Of a DNA stretch of 64,000 nucleotides, positions 1 through 7,530 are shown piece by piece. Within the stretch, counting starts at the first letter, position 1, and every line of letters begins with the position of its first letter. The notes beneath the pieces are model-generated. The model made no database searches. It was given only the letters and a program-made list of their open reading frames with translations, and was not told where the DNA came from. The position numbers and the translations under genes were made by a program. This DNA is from Hymenobacter sp. BT559. Its GTDB lineage: Bacteria > Bacteroidota > Bacteroidia > Cytophagales > Hymenobacteraceae. The DNA is taken from assembly GCF_016427535.1 (NCBI RefSeq), contig NZ_JAELXV010000010.1:38135-102134 (forward strand), given 5' to 3'.

Positions 1-282
1 CGTTCCTTAAGCCAGGGGGCAACTGCAAGTCCGGTAGCTAGCACGAAGTGCCACTGGTATATCGTGCCGGACCTAGCCGCCGCGCAAGAATTTATGCAGA
101 CCAAGGGGACTATCTCGGGCAAGCCTTGCTATCGGCAAGCCGCTAACATCTGCGCAGAAACCCGCGAGATTTTACTAGCGCCAAACACGCGCCGTATCTA
201 CATCTGCGTCAACAATGATAATGACATCACTGCTGCTACGGCAACAGTTAGTGTTTCAGCGCTTGTGAAGAGTTGTGATTAG
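1..282 (+). CDS. C-terminal part of a hypothetical protein, cut by the window edge
   Basis: The frame is open from base 1 to a TAG at 280-282, so this is the 3' end of a longer gene. The visible ~93 residues contain four cysteines, one of them two residues from the end (KSCD), and the segments CHWYIVPDL and RRIYICVNNDN. I recognise no family. An internal GTG at 64 could start a 72-residue protein, but there is no reason to prefer it over read-through from upstream. Composition is AT-richer than the genes beyond 5.8 kb. Confidence 0.45.
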   Translation, partial: RSLSQGATASPVASTKCHWYIVPDLAAAQEFMQTKGTISGKPCYRQAANICAETREILLAPNTRRIYICVNNDNDITAATATVSVSALVKSCD

Positions 283-863
283 CAAGAAACCACCTAAGAC
301 TATTTAAGCTCAATCAAACCAATCACCTAATCTACTAATAAGGAAATTTTGTCTTTACTCCCAACAAGCTCGCTGAGATGCCGAGCATAAGCATATGGGC
401 GAAAAAAATACTTTCTTAGTCAACTTTATTTTAGGTAATTTCATGCTCAAGGATTGATACCTGGTCTTTGAATACTAATAATCAATACTTTATCAATATT
501 TGTCACAAATAAAAGTAGCAAAATTTTACACATTGCTTGGAGCCTTTTCAGGTACGATTATTTGAAACGTACAAATGTTCTCCTAAGGCTTCATCATACA
601 CTGATACTTTGTCTCAGTACACAAGGTCTCATGGTTAGTAATAGCTACCTTGAGACCTTTTGCAATACAATGGCTGCGCCTACTAGTAGCTCAAACTGCC
701 ACATACCAACCCGCTAGTAATGACACTAAGCACGAAGGCGTGAGAAAGCAAACGGATGTTTTTCATAGTTATATCTATATTCGACTTATAAATAATCTTA
801 TTAAGTGGCAGGACATTCGCTACTTAGCTTGGCATCTTAAGAAGATATAAATAACTGACCTTT
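283..863. other. AT-rich gene-free stretch
   Basis: No convincing gene lies here. A 66-codon open frame at 650-850 overlaps the hairpin at 623-661 and resembles nothing I know. The DNA is strongly AT-rich, like the genes that follow. Confidence 0.5.
623..661 (+). terminator. hairpin with short T run, possible terminator
   Basis: AAGGTCTCA at 623-631 pairs with TGAGACCTT at 651-659, with a further GGT/ACC pairing inside and TTTT at 658-661. It lies 340 bp after the end of the partial first gene and 200 bp before the next gene. Only the inverted repeat is certain. Confidence 0.4.
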
Positions 864-1562
864 ATGGAGCTTTCAAGTAAAGATGTTGTAGCGCTTATGC
901 GTGAAAAAGGCGTAGAATACCTATACCATGCTAATACAGTACGTACGACCTGCACTTTTTTCCGCACAGGCCATCTACTGGCCCGTGGCTCAGTGCACGA
1001 AAGGAGTTTGGACCAAACTACCCAACCTTCGGATAGGCTAGATAGAAAACTTGGGATATGGTATGATTTATTTTTCGATTCCTGCGATATTCACGCAAGA
1101 AGCAGTAATTACAATAAGTATGGGCCAGTATTATTATGCTTCGACTTATCGTTACTAGAACAGGATTGGGCACCTACTGTATGGATGACAAAAGACAATC
1201 CCATACGTTGGAGCACGGACACACCATCCAACGAGCGTTGGTTCAATTCTTTTGAAGAACTACAAACCAGATACGACAGGTATGCTTTTCAGCAACACTG
1301 TGTACTAAGGAATGTAGGCGGCAGTGTTCGAATGCTTCCTTATTTAAAGAAAATCGTATTAGATAACCCTAAAAGGGCTAGACCAAACGCAGCAAGCGTT
1401 GATCGATTCAGTGAGGCGGTTGGTGCACTTAACAATGCCTTACGTGCAGGAGGTTTATTTGAAAAGGGAATAACCTTTAATAACAGGCCTTGCACATGCG
1501 GTTGTGTATCAAGCTACGCAAGTATGACAGAAGAGAAACTTGACAAGCTCTTTGGCAGCTAG
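864..1562 (+). CDS. uncharacterised protein, possibly DarT-like ADP-ribosyltransferase fold
   Basis: 232 residues. The N-terminus has the pattern YLYHANTVRT (residues 19-28) followed by FFRTGHLLARG, which resembles the 'YHxT-N-x-x-I-L-x-x-G-L-L-S' opening of DarT-type DNA ADP-ribosyltransferases, and later DIHARSSNYNKYGPVLLCFD, which would be the next core strands. Family membership is inferred from this pattern only; I cannot place the catalytic glutamate. A cysteine cluster (PCTCGC) lies near the C-terminus. The gene stands 236 bp upstream of the ABC-3C operon on the same strand and shares its AT-rich composition, so it may be another conflict gene of the same island. The start at 864 follows 13 bp after a short spurious frame and has no clear ribosome-binding site. 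Confidence 0.5.
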   Translation: MELSSKDVVALMREKGVEYLYHANTVRTTCTFFRTGHLLARGSVHERSLDQTTQPSDRLDRKLGIWYDLFFDSCDIHARSSNYNKYGPVLLCFDLSLLEQDWAPTVWMTKDNPIRWSTDTPSNERWFNSFEELQTRYDRYAFQQHCVLRNVGGSVRMLPYLKKIVLDNPKRARPNAASVDRFSEAVGALNNALRAGGLFEKGITFNNRPCTCGCVSSYASMTEEKLDKLFGS

Positions 1563-1798
1563 CGCAAAAGGTTGATCATTTTGCAAACGCTCGTGCTTAA
1601 AATGACCAACTAGCCTCGCCCCTGTCTTAGCCTTAACCGAACGACTATCTGAAGCCGTGAAGAAATACGTTGCCAACTACTATATGGAGATAGGGGGCTT
1701 ATTTTATATGCTCAACGAATGGTCGTTATCGCTTTCATATAGAATGCCCCTTACTTGATACAGACAGTCTTAACTTTATTTTCAACAACGACTTTGAT
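1563..1798. other. intergenic region before the ABC-3C operon
   Basis: 236 bp without an open frame of note. It must hold the promoter of the downstream three-gene unit, but I could not find a convincing Bacteroidota TAnnTTTG/TTTG pair. Confidence 0.3.
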
Positions 1799-2917
1799 AT
1801 GCTAGTTGTACCGACTCAGTTTGCTCCTGTACCTGTTGCACCCCCTTGGCCTGGCGGCAATCTAAACAGGCTAATGGGGCCAGGAGCCTACATAGAACCT
1901 ATAAAAAGGCTTAGCATTTTCTCTCCGGAAGAATTTGAAATATTTGTGCTACAATGGGTTGAAGGCCATGTGTCACAAAAGTATAGTGAAGTTCAATGGC
2001 GTGGAGGTGCCGGGGATAAGGGGAGAGACGTAGTTGGCTGGCTTAATCATTCAAATTCGCCCGTCAGAGAGTGTGATATCTACCAATGCAAACATTATGA
2101 TACACCGGTTACACCCGAGGATATTTGGAAGGAACTCGCCAAAGTATGTTATTTTTCATTTATAGGAGATTATCCTATACCAAATAACTACTATATAGTC
2201 ACGTGCAAAGGAGTTGGCAATTCGCTACAAGATTTGATTGACAAACCGTCAAATCTTAAAAAAGAACTTATTGACAAGTGGGACAAAAAATGTGTAGGTA
2301 AAGTTGGAAAAAATATACCGGGTAAGTTGGTTGGCCCGCTAAAAGATTGGGTAGACAACTTTGATTTTTCAATCGTTAAGACACTAAGCCCAAGCCGTCT
2401 TATTACAGAACATTCAAATACTAGATTTCACCCATATGTATTTGGCATAACAGTAAAAGCTCGACCAACGCCAATTACTCCACCTGCGAATATAGACGAT
2501 AAGAAAGAAGTAAGGTATATCAAATGTATACTTGAAGCATATGGAGAACATGCTAATATAAAACCATTTAAAATTGAGAGTTTTAGCGCTTATCCTATGC
2601 TTAAAAAGCATTTTGAGAACTCTCGTATTAGTTTTTATTCGGTTGAAACGTTAAAAGAGTTTGTTAGAGATAATTTTCCCGATAACAGTCATTTTGACTC
2701 TTTGCTAACAGACTTCGAAAGAGGCACTTTTCATTCTTTTTGTCGCCCTTGCAATACAGGTTTCGAAAGAATGATAAATGTATGTGACAGTGCTGTACAA
2801 CTCGCTGTCGATAGTAGCATTCTAAAACCACAACTTACGCCCGATGATCGTGCTGGCATGTGTCACCATTTAGTCAACGAAGGGCGCATTCAATCTTGGG
2901 TTCAAAATGGTAGATGA
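1799..2917 (+). CDS. ABC-3C effector with N-terminal Mrr-like PD-(D/E)XK nuclease domain
   Basis: 372 residues. Residues ~41-115 fit a restriction-endonuclease-like domain: FSPEEFE near residue 41, then GGAGDKGRDVVG (69-80) and IYQCKHY (94-100), giving the E...D77...Q96-x-K98 arrangement of Mrr-type nucleases. The rest has no recognised motif; by position it should be the C-terminal module through which effectors of ABC three-component (ABC-3C) systems couple to their partners. It is the first gene of a tight set: its last 11 bp overlap the middle-component gene, which is followed by a zinc-hook ABC ATPase. In ABC-3C systems, described computationally by Aravind and colleagues, the ATPase and middle component are thought to sense invading nucleoprotein and unleash the effector; here the predicted outcome is DNA cleavage. 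The role is inferred from motifs and order. Confidence 0.72.
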   Translation: MLVVPTQFAPVPVAPPWPGGNLNRLMGPGAYIEPIKRLSIFSPEEFEIFVLQWVEGHVSQKYSEVQWRGGAGDKGRDVVGWLNHSNSPVRECDIYQCKHYDTPVTPEDIWKELAKVCYFSFIGDYPIPNNYYIVTCKGVGNSLQDLIDKPSNLKKELIDKWDKKCVGKVGKNIPGKLVGPLKDWVDNFDFSIVKTLSPSRLITEHSNTRFHPYVFGITVKARPTPITPPANIDDKKEVRYIKCILEAYGEHANIKPFKIESFSAYPMLKKHFENSRISFYSVETLKEFVRDNFPDNSHFDSLLTDFERGTFHSFCRPCNTGFERMINVCDSAVQLAVDSSILKPQLTPDDRAGMCHHLVNEGRIQSWVQNGR

Positions 2918-3386
2918 AGCAAAGCTAGAACGCCCATTTAACCATCCTGTTGAGGTCGGTATAAGGCTACTCTATATACTTAATGTTTTTCACCCACGCT
3001 CATTTGACATAAAGCATCTACTCTATATGGACTATTTGCTTGTCCACTCAGCAGATGCCGGGGGACCATCTAGCCTCCACGCTGCAATGCCCTATAGAAC
3101 TGGTGAATGGCTGGTGAGAAGAAAAATATTAGAAGCAGGATTAGCGTTGATGTTTTCTAAAGAATTACTCAGCAAGCATTTGTCTAATGATGGCATCACT
3201 TTCAGCGCCTCTCCTTTAACAAAGCATTTTCTCAAGCACCTGAAATCGGAATATGCTTTGGGCCTATACACAAGAGCCGAATGGCTAAAACTTAAATTTG
3301 ATAATATGAATTCAAATCAAATCAATGAGTTCATGAAATTAAATTTAACCTCTTGGGGCAACGAATTTAAAGCCATTCAATATTAA
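2907..3386 (+). CDS. ABC-three component system middle component
   Basis: 159 residues. The N-terminus (PFNHPVEVGIRLLYIL, then LLYMDYLLVHSADAGGPSSLH and MPYRTGEWLVRR) matches my memory of the ABC-3C middle component, a small helical protein that links the ATPase to the effector. It starts 11 bp inside the upstream nuclease gene (ATG at 2907) and ends 11 bp before the ATPase gene, so translation of the three is probably coupled. No catalytic residues are expected or seen. The assignment rests on the conserved N-terminal pattern and on the neighbours; the subtype (MC2-like) is my best guess. Confidence 0.75.
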   Translation: MVDEAKLERPFNHPVEVGIRLLYILNVFHPRSFDIKHLLYMDYLLVHSADAGGPSSLHAAMPYRTGEWLVRRKILEAGLALMFSKELLSKHLSNDGITFSASPLTKHFLKHLKSEYALGLYTRAEWLKLKFDNMNSNQINEFMKLNLTSWGNEFKAIQY

Positions 3387-3390
3387 GGAG
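3385..3390 (+). promoter_or_regulatory. Shine-Dalgarno-like AAGGAG before the ABC-3C ATPase
   Basis: AAGGAG lies 7 nt before the ATG at 3398. Such sites are scarce elsewhere in this window, as usual in Bacteroidota, so it supports this start and hints at a foreign origin of the island. Confidence 0.5.
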
Positions 3391-3397
3391 TAAAGGC

Positions 3398-5260
3398 ATG
3401 GAATTAGTTAACAGAGATAATATCGGCTTTCAAATTAAGCGAATTATTGCAACAGGTGCGGATGTCCCACAAGCTAGTCTTGAATTTTCCGATGGCCTCA
3501 ATGTTATAACTGGCGCATCTAATACAGGTAAAACTTATATATTTCAAGCAATTAATTTCCTATTAGGTGGCAATGATTGGCCCAAGGAAACCCCTGAAAG
3601 CAAAAACTACGATACGCTTTATCTTGAAATAGAGAATAGCTTATATGGCCCTATCTTGATTAAAAGAGAATTCGCAGATACTAATCCTATAATTTATTAT
3701 TCAACTTTTAATCAATTAGCAGATAGAAATCAGCTAGTAGGAAAAATACTTCCCAAAAAAAGTAGTGAAAAAGCAGGTTTATCATTAGCTGATTTCATAC
3801 TATCTATATGTGGCGCAGAATCTGTGCGCGCTAAAAGTAATCAAAATAACAAAACCGTAGCTGTTTCTTTTAGAACAATACGGCATTTCTTTATTGTAAG
3901 CGAAACGGAGATACTCGAAGAAGGATCTCCAACATGGCTGGGTCAAAATACCACGAAGACCTTATCAACTTCATTATTTAAATTCCTGCTATCCGGACAA
4001 GATGATTCTGGACTTAAGAAAATCAAGGATGAAAAAGTCTTTACAAGTAATAATGCTAAATACAATCTACTATCAGAGCTAATTGAAACCACTTCTATAG
4101 AGTTAGCATCTTTAGCAAAAGAAGGGGATAACAAAGATACGGAAAGCAAGATTAAAGCTAAATCAGAGGAACTTGAGTATAATTTAAATCAAACTTCTTC
4201 ATTAGAATTAGAGCGCAGAGAATTATCGCAACAGGCTAACAGCATTGAATCTGAAATCACACTACGAGTTGAGCTTCTCAACAGATTCAAAGTATTAAAA
4301 CAGCACTACGAATCAGATATTAAGCGTCTAGACTTTATAAGCGAAGGAAGTTACTTAATTGAACAACTAGAATTTACAAGCTGCCCTTTCTGCTTTAATC
4401 CATTAACCGCGTACGCCCGTCATGAGGCATGCATAGCAAATTCAATTGCACCTGAAGTATTATATAATTCATGCAAGAGTGAATTTGAAAAACTAACCGC
4501 ACAGTTACAGGACTTACAAGACACTATCAAGCAGGTGGATAGGGAGCATGAAGCATTAACTGCCAACCTTCTTTCACTTACTCGTTCATTCAAATTAGCT
4601 GCGCTATTGATATCAGATACTTTTATTCCTAAAATAAAAGAATTACAGTCTGAAATACAATTTCTTCAGCAACAACATTCTGCTTCCATTTTATATGAAT
4701 CCACTGAGAACCGATTAAATAGCTTAATCGAAATGCGTAAGCAGTGCGCTCCTCAATCGAAGGAAAAGCCCAACAAGCAGAATGAAAACAAAGAGTTACC
4801 AGTAGATGAAGTCAATGAATTTTGCACGGAGACGCAATCACTATTGAAGTCATGGGGTATAAGCGATGGTCCTGTTACATTTAATTATAACACCATTGAT
4901 ATTACAATAAATGGAAAAGACCGCAAAGCTGATGGCAAAGGGCTTAGAGCAATTACCCGTTCTGCCTTTATGGTTTCTCTTATGAAATATTGCAAGCGAA
5001 AATCACTACCACACACTCGAATGTTAATACTTGATTCGCCAATCACAAATTATAGAGAAAATTCTAAAAAATATGAGGATATTAATCGAATCCAAAATTA
5101 TATATTTCGTGAATTATCACGTGACTTCGCTAGTGACCAAATAATTGTCTTTGAAAACAAAGAACCATTATTACCAAAGGGGGAGAAAATCAATATTATC
5201 AATTTTGGCAGTAATCCTGAAACAGACCGACCAGGATTCTTTCCCACCTTATCTTATTAA
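3398..5260 (+). CDS. ABC-3C ATPase, DUF3732-like, Rad50-type with zinc hook
   Basis: 620 residues. Walker A is GASNTGKT at residues 39-46. Two long hydrophilic, E/K/Q-rich segments (about 215-315 and 355-440) look like the arms of an SMC/Rad50 coiled coil, and the CPFC at 329-332 sits between them as a zinc hook. The C-terminal half carries MLILDSPITNYREN (near 543-556), a Walker B-like strand followed by the DUF3732-type D-x-P segment. These are the hallmarks of the SMC-like ABC ATPase of ABC-3C systems, whose predicted job is to recognise a nucleoprotein structure and signal through the middle component. It is the last gene of the operon; no hairpin terminator follows. No frameshift or missing motif was seen, so the system should be intact. 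Confidence 0.8.
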   Translation: MELVNRDNIGFQIKRIIATGADVPQASLEFSDGLNVITGASNTGKTYIFQAINFLLGGNDWPKETPESKNYDTLYLEIENSLYGPILIKREFADTNPIIYYSTFNQLADRNQLVGKILPKKSSEKAGLSLADFILSICGAESVRAKSNQNNKTVAVSFRTIRHFFIVSETEILEEGSPTWLGQNTTKTLSTSLFKFLLSGQDDSGLKKIKDEKVFTSNNAKYNLLSELIETTSIELASLAKEGDNKDTESKIKAKSEELEYNLNQTSSLELERRELSQQANSIESEITLRVELLNRFKVLKQHYESDIKRLDFISEGSYLIEQLEFTSCPFCFNPLTAYARHEACIANSIAPEVLYNSCKSEFEKLTAQLQDLQDTIKQVDREHEALTANLLSLTRSFKLAALLISDTFIPKIKELQSEIQFLQQQHSASILYESTENRLNSLIEMRKQCAPQSKEKPNKQNENKELPVDEVNEFCTETQSLLKSWGISDGPVTFNYNTIDITINGKDRKADGKGLRAITRSAFMVSLMKYCKRKSLPHTRMLILDSPITNYRENSKKYEDINRIQNYIFRELSRDFASDQIIVFENKEPLLPKGEKINIINFGSNPETDRPGFFPTLSY

Positions 5261-5832
5261 ATATTCAATATATATAAAGTCGCTTCGCATATTCATACCA
5301 TTCTATTCTGTCAAACATTATAAGTCCTAAAAATAAGTAAATATCACTTTTGTATGGTAAGAAAGCATGCCATACTTCAATTGTGAGATGTATAGGAAAG
5401 CATACTTATTATGTTTCGCAATACGGTCGTTTTAGCTGACACTTTACTAGGCTGGGAAATGCACTACTAAGAAGCACCTTTTACGTCCCATTTTCTTGTC
5501 TCACAAAACAATGGCTCATTATATTTTAGGCGGTTGACTCAATGAGGCAGAGCCATTAAGTCCCAATAGACTCGTGTTAGTACAGCAGGCTAACAGTTCA
5601 TTTTAGAGAATTCAAAAAAGCTATCGCTACCTAGCAAGGGTTTTGCTATTATTAGAATACTAAATAGATCTTATTTTACACACGTTAAACGTCCATTCAA
5701 CTCAAGTGGCATCTTGAGCGCAACAAACTGACAATTAGAAGGGCTAACGGCTTTCAGCGTGGCAGTCCTGTTTTAGGAACGGTTGAGTTTTTTTATATCT
5801 TATAAAGGAAGCCTTGCTACACGTACAATAGC
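5261..5832. other. AT-rich gene-free boundary region
   Basis: About 570 bp between the ABC-3C operon and the first recombinase gene. I see no gene. CTCAAG-N6-CTTGAG at 5701-5718 is a short inverted repeat. The sharp move from AT-rich to GC-rich DNA falls at the end of this stretch (about 5830), which makes it a likely island edge. Confidence 0.4.
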
Positions 5833-6495
5833 TTACCGGGCCGGTTTGGGCAGTAAACGCTGCACGCCCATAGGGTGGAATGCCTTCCCGTGCCGCGTGC
5901 GGTACCCTGACTGGTTAAGCTGCTCGGCGATAGCGCGCAGCGTGGCTCCCGTGGCCCGCAGCAACGCAGCCAGTTGCGCGGCTTGCCGGTTATTCAAATT
6001 CTCTTGCGCATTCTGGGTCATCGCGGCCCAAGATTTCTCGCGCGCGGCCTGGGTCAAATTAGCCGGGGTACCTAATTGCACTCCGCGAGCCTTCTTAGCG
6101 GCAAGCGCATCCCGAGTCCGAGTAGAGATGGCCGACGCCTCTTTCTGGGCCACTGCCGCCAGGATGTGCAAGGTGAACTCATCGGCCGCCGGCAGGTCGA
6201 CCGCTTGAAAGCGCACCCGACCTTCCATAAGGGTAGCGAGAAAAGCCACGTTCCGAGCGAGGCGGTCCAACTTGGCCACCAGTAGTACCGCCCCCTCCCG
6301 CTGGGCCTGGGCAATCGCCGCCGCTAATTGGGGTCGCTCGTTTTTCTTGCCACTCTCGATTTCTAGAAAGGTGGCCACCAGTTGCGCGTCGCCACGCAAG
6401 AAATTCTGTACCGCTGCCTGCTGGGCTTCGAGCCCAAGACCGGACTGGCCCTGGCGGACGGTACTCACCCGGAAGTAGGCGACAAACTTGGTCAT
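5833..6495 (-). CDS. small serine recombinase (resolvase/invertase family)
   Basis: 220 residues. The N-terminal catalytic domain begins FVAYFRVSTVRQG with the nucleophile Ser11, has the GLGLEAQQ segment, and LLVAKLDRLARN with the conserved arginines near 70. The connecting helix runs to about residue 145 (RDALAAKKARG), followed by a short DNA-binding tail with an HTH-like ATLRAIAEQLNQSGY. Length fits a resolvase or invertase, not a large integrase. It is divergently paired with the recombinase at 6601-7299, with which it shares the motifs GLGLEAQQAAV and RGxQLGTPANLT, so the two are paralogues. A palindrome in the 105-bp gap is a candidate binding or crossover site. Confidence 0.85.
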   Translation of the reverse strand: MTKFVAYFRVSTVRQGQSGLGLEAQQAAVQNFLRGDAQLVATFLEIESGKKNERPQLAAAIAQAQREGAVLLVAKLDRLARNVAFLATLMEGRVRFQAVDLPAADEFTLHILAAVAQKEASAISTRTRDALAAKKARGVQLGTPANLTQAAREKSWAAMTQNAQENLNNRQAAQLAALLRATGATLRAIAEQLNQSGYRTRHGKAFHPMGVQRLLPKPAR

Positions 6496-6534
6496 TGGTA
6501 CAAAACTACCCTACTTTTCCTGTTTGTCACAAAA

Positions 6535-6552
6535 GTTAAACGTACGTTTAAC
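6535..6552. promoter_or_regulatory. 18-bp perfect palindrome between divergent recombinases
   Basis: GTTAAACGTACGTTTAAC is its own reverse complement and lies in the 105-bp gap between the two recombinase starts. It may be an operator or the crossover site of a serine recombinase; the sequence alone does not decide. Confidence 0.55.
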
Positions 6553-6600
6553 AAATGACTATAAGGGCTATCTTCGCTTCAAATCACGATTTGGTCTGTC

Positions 6601-7299
6601 ATGTCTGCCTATTTTGCCTACTACCGCGTCTCGACCCAGAAGCAAGGAGCCTCTGGGCTCGGGCTCGAAGCGCAGCAAGCCGCGGTGGTCAGCTTCCTGA
6701 AAGGCGGCCAGCCGCAAGGCGAGTATATCGAGGTCGAGAGTGGCAAGAAGAATCAGCGGCCCCAACTGCTCGCGGCCATGGCGGCGGCTCGCGCCGCCGG
6801 TGGGGTGCTGCTCATTGCCAAGCTCGACCGACTCAGTCGCAATGCCAGTTTCATCTTTGCCCTACGTGACTCGGGGGTGGATTTCGTGTGCTGCGACATG
6901 CCCGATGCGAACACCCTTACGGTGGGTCTCTTCGCCGTGCTCGCCCAGCACGAGCGCGAGACTATCTCGAAGCGCACCAAAGATGCACTTGCCGCCAAGA
7001 AGGCGCGGGGTGCGCAGTTGGGTACGCCAGCTAATCTGACAGCTGCGGCGCGAGAGCAGAGTCTGCTCGTGCGACGAGCCCACCTGCAGCAGCACCCGGG
7101 CTTGCGGCAAACGGCGGCTTTTATTGCCTCCCGCCGGGCGCAGGGGGTGAGCTTTCGGCAGCTGGCGGGGGAATTGAATGCCCTCGGCTTTATGGCCCCA
7201 CGTGGGGGGACCTTCAATCAGAAGCAAGTGCAACGCCTCTATGAGCGCTTACCAGTAGCTGATAAGCGCAGTACGAGTGACCTATATAATACTGAGTGA
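6601..7299 (+). CDS. small serine recombinase (resolvase/invertase family), paralogue
   Basis: 232 residues. MSAYFAYYRVSTQKQG places Ser11 as nucleophile; LLIAKLDRLSRN follows near residue 70 and the linker helix TISKRTKDALAAKKARG near 130. The C-terminus has a helix-turn-helix-like stretch GVSFRQLAGELNALGF and a final NQKQVQRLYERL. It is divergent from the recombinase at 5833-6495. The paired arrangement beside a composition boundary suggests the genes once moved, or still move, the adjacent DNA. Target site and partner are unknown. Confidence 0.85.
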   Translation: MSAYFAYYRVSTQKQGASGLGLEAQQAAVVSFLKGGQPQGEYIEVESGKKNQRPQLLAAMAAARAAGGVLLIAKLDRLSRNASFIFALRDSGVDFVCCDMPDANTLTVGLFAVLAQHERETISKRTKDALAAKKARGAQLGTPANLTAAAREQSLLVRRAHLQQHPGLRQTAAFIASRRAQGVSFRQLAGELNALGFMAPRGGTFNQKQVQRLYERLPVADKRSTSDLYNTE

Positions 7300-7530
7300 C
7301 GAGACCTAATTCGGTCGGTGCCCAGAAGTAGAAATCGGTAGCACTGCCCTTCACTTACCGCTACCCATTCTGAATGGCCTAAAGCCACTTATTTCACTCA
7401 CTGAAGAGAGGCTTTATACTATTAAGTAGTAAGCCGGTAGTTAGCGCAAAAACACAAAAGACTGCTACTTAAGTAAAGCACTTTCTAATCATTCTCCTAC
7501 TGAATCAAAGGATAAGGAGTAGCTGCCCGA

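Noticed and set aside
650..850. 66-codon frame on the plus strand
   Set aside because: It overlaps a hairpin, has no known motif and no start signal.
5701..5718. CTCAAG/CTTGAG inverted repeat as a terminator of the ABC-3C operon
   Set aside because: It is 440 bp from the operon end, has a 6-bp stem and no T run.
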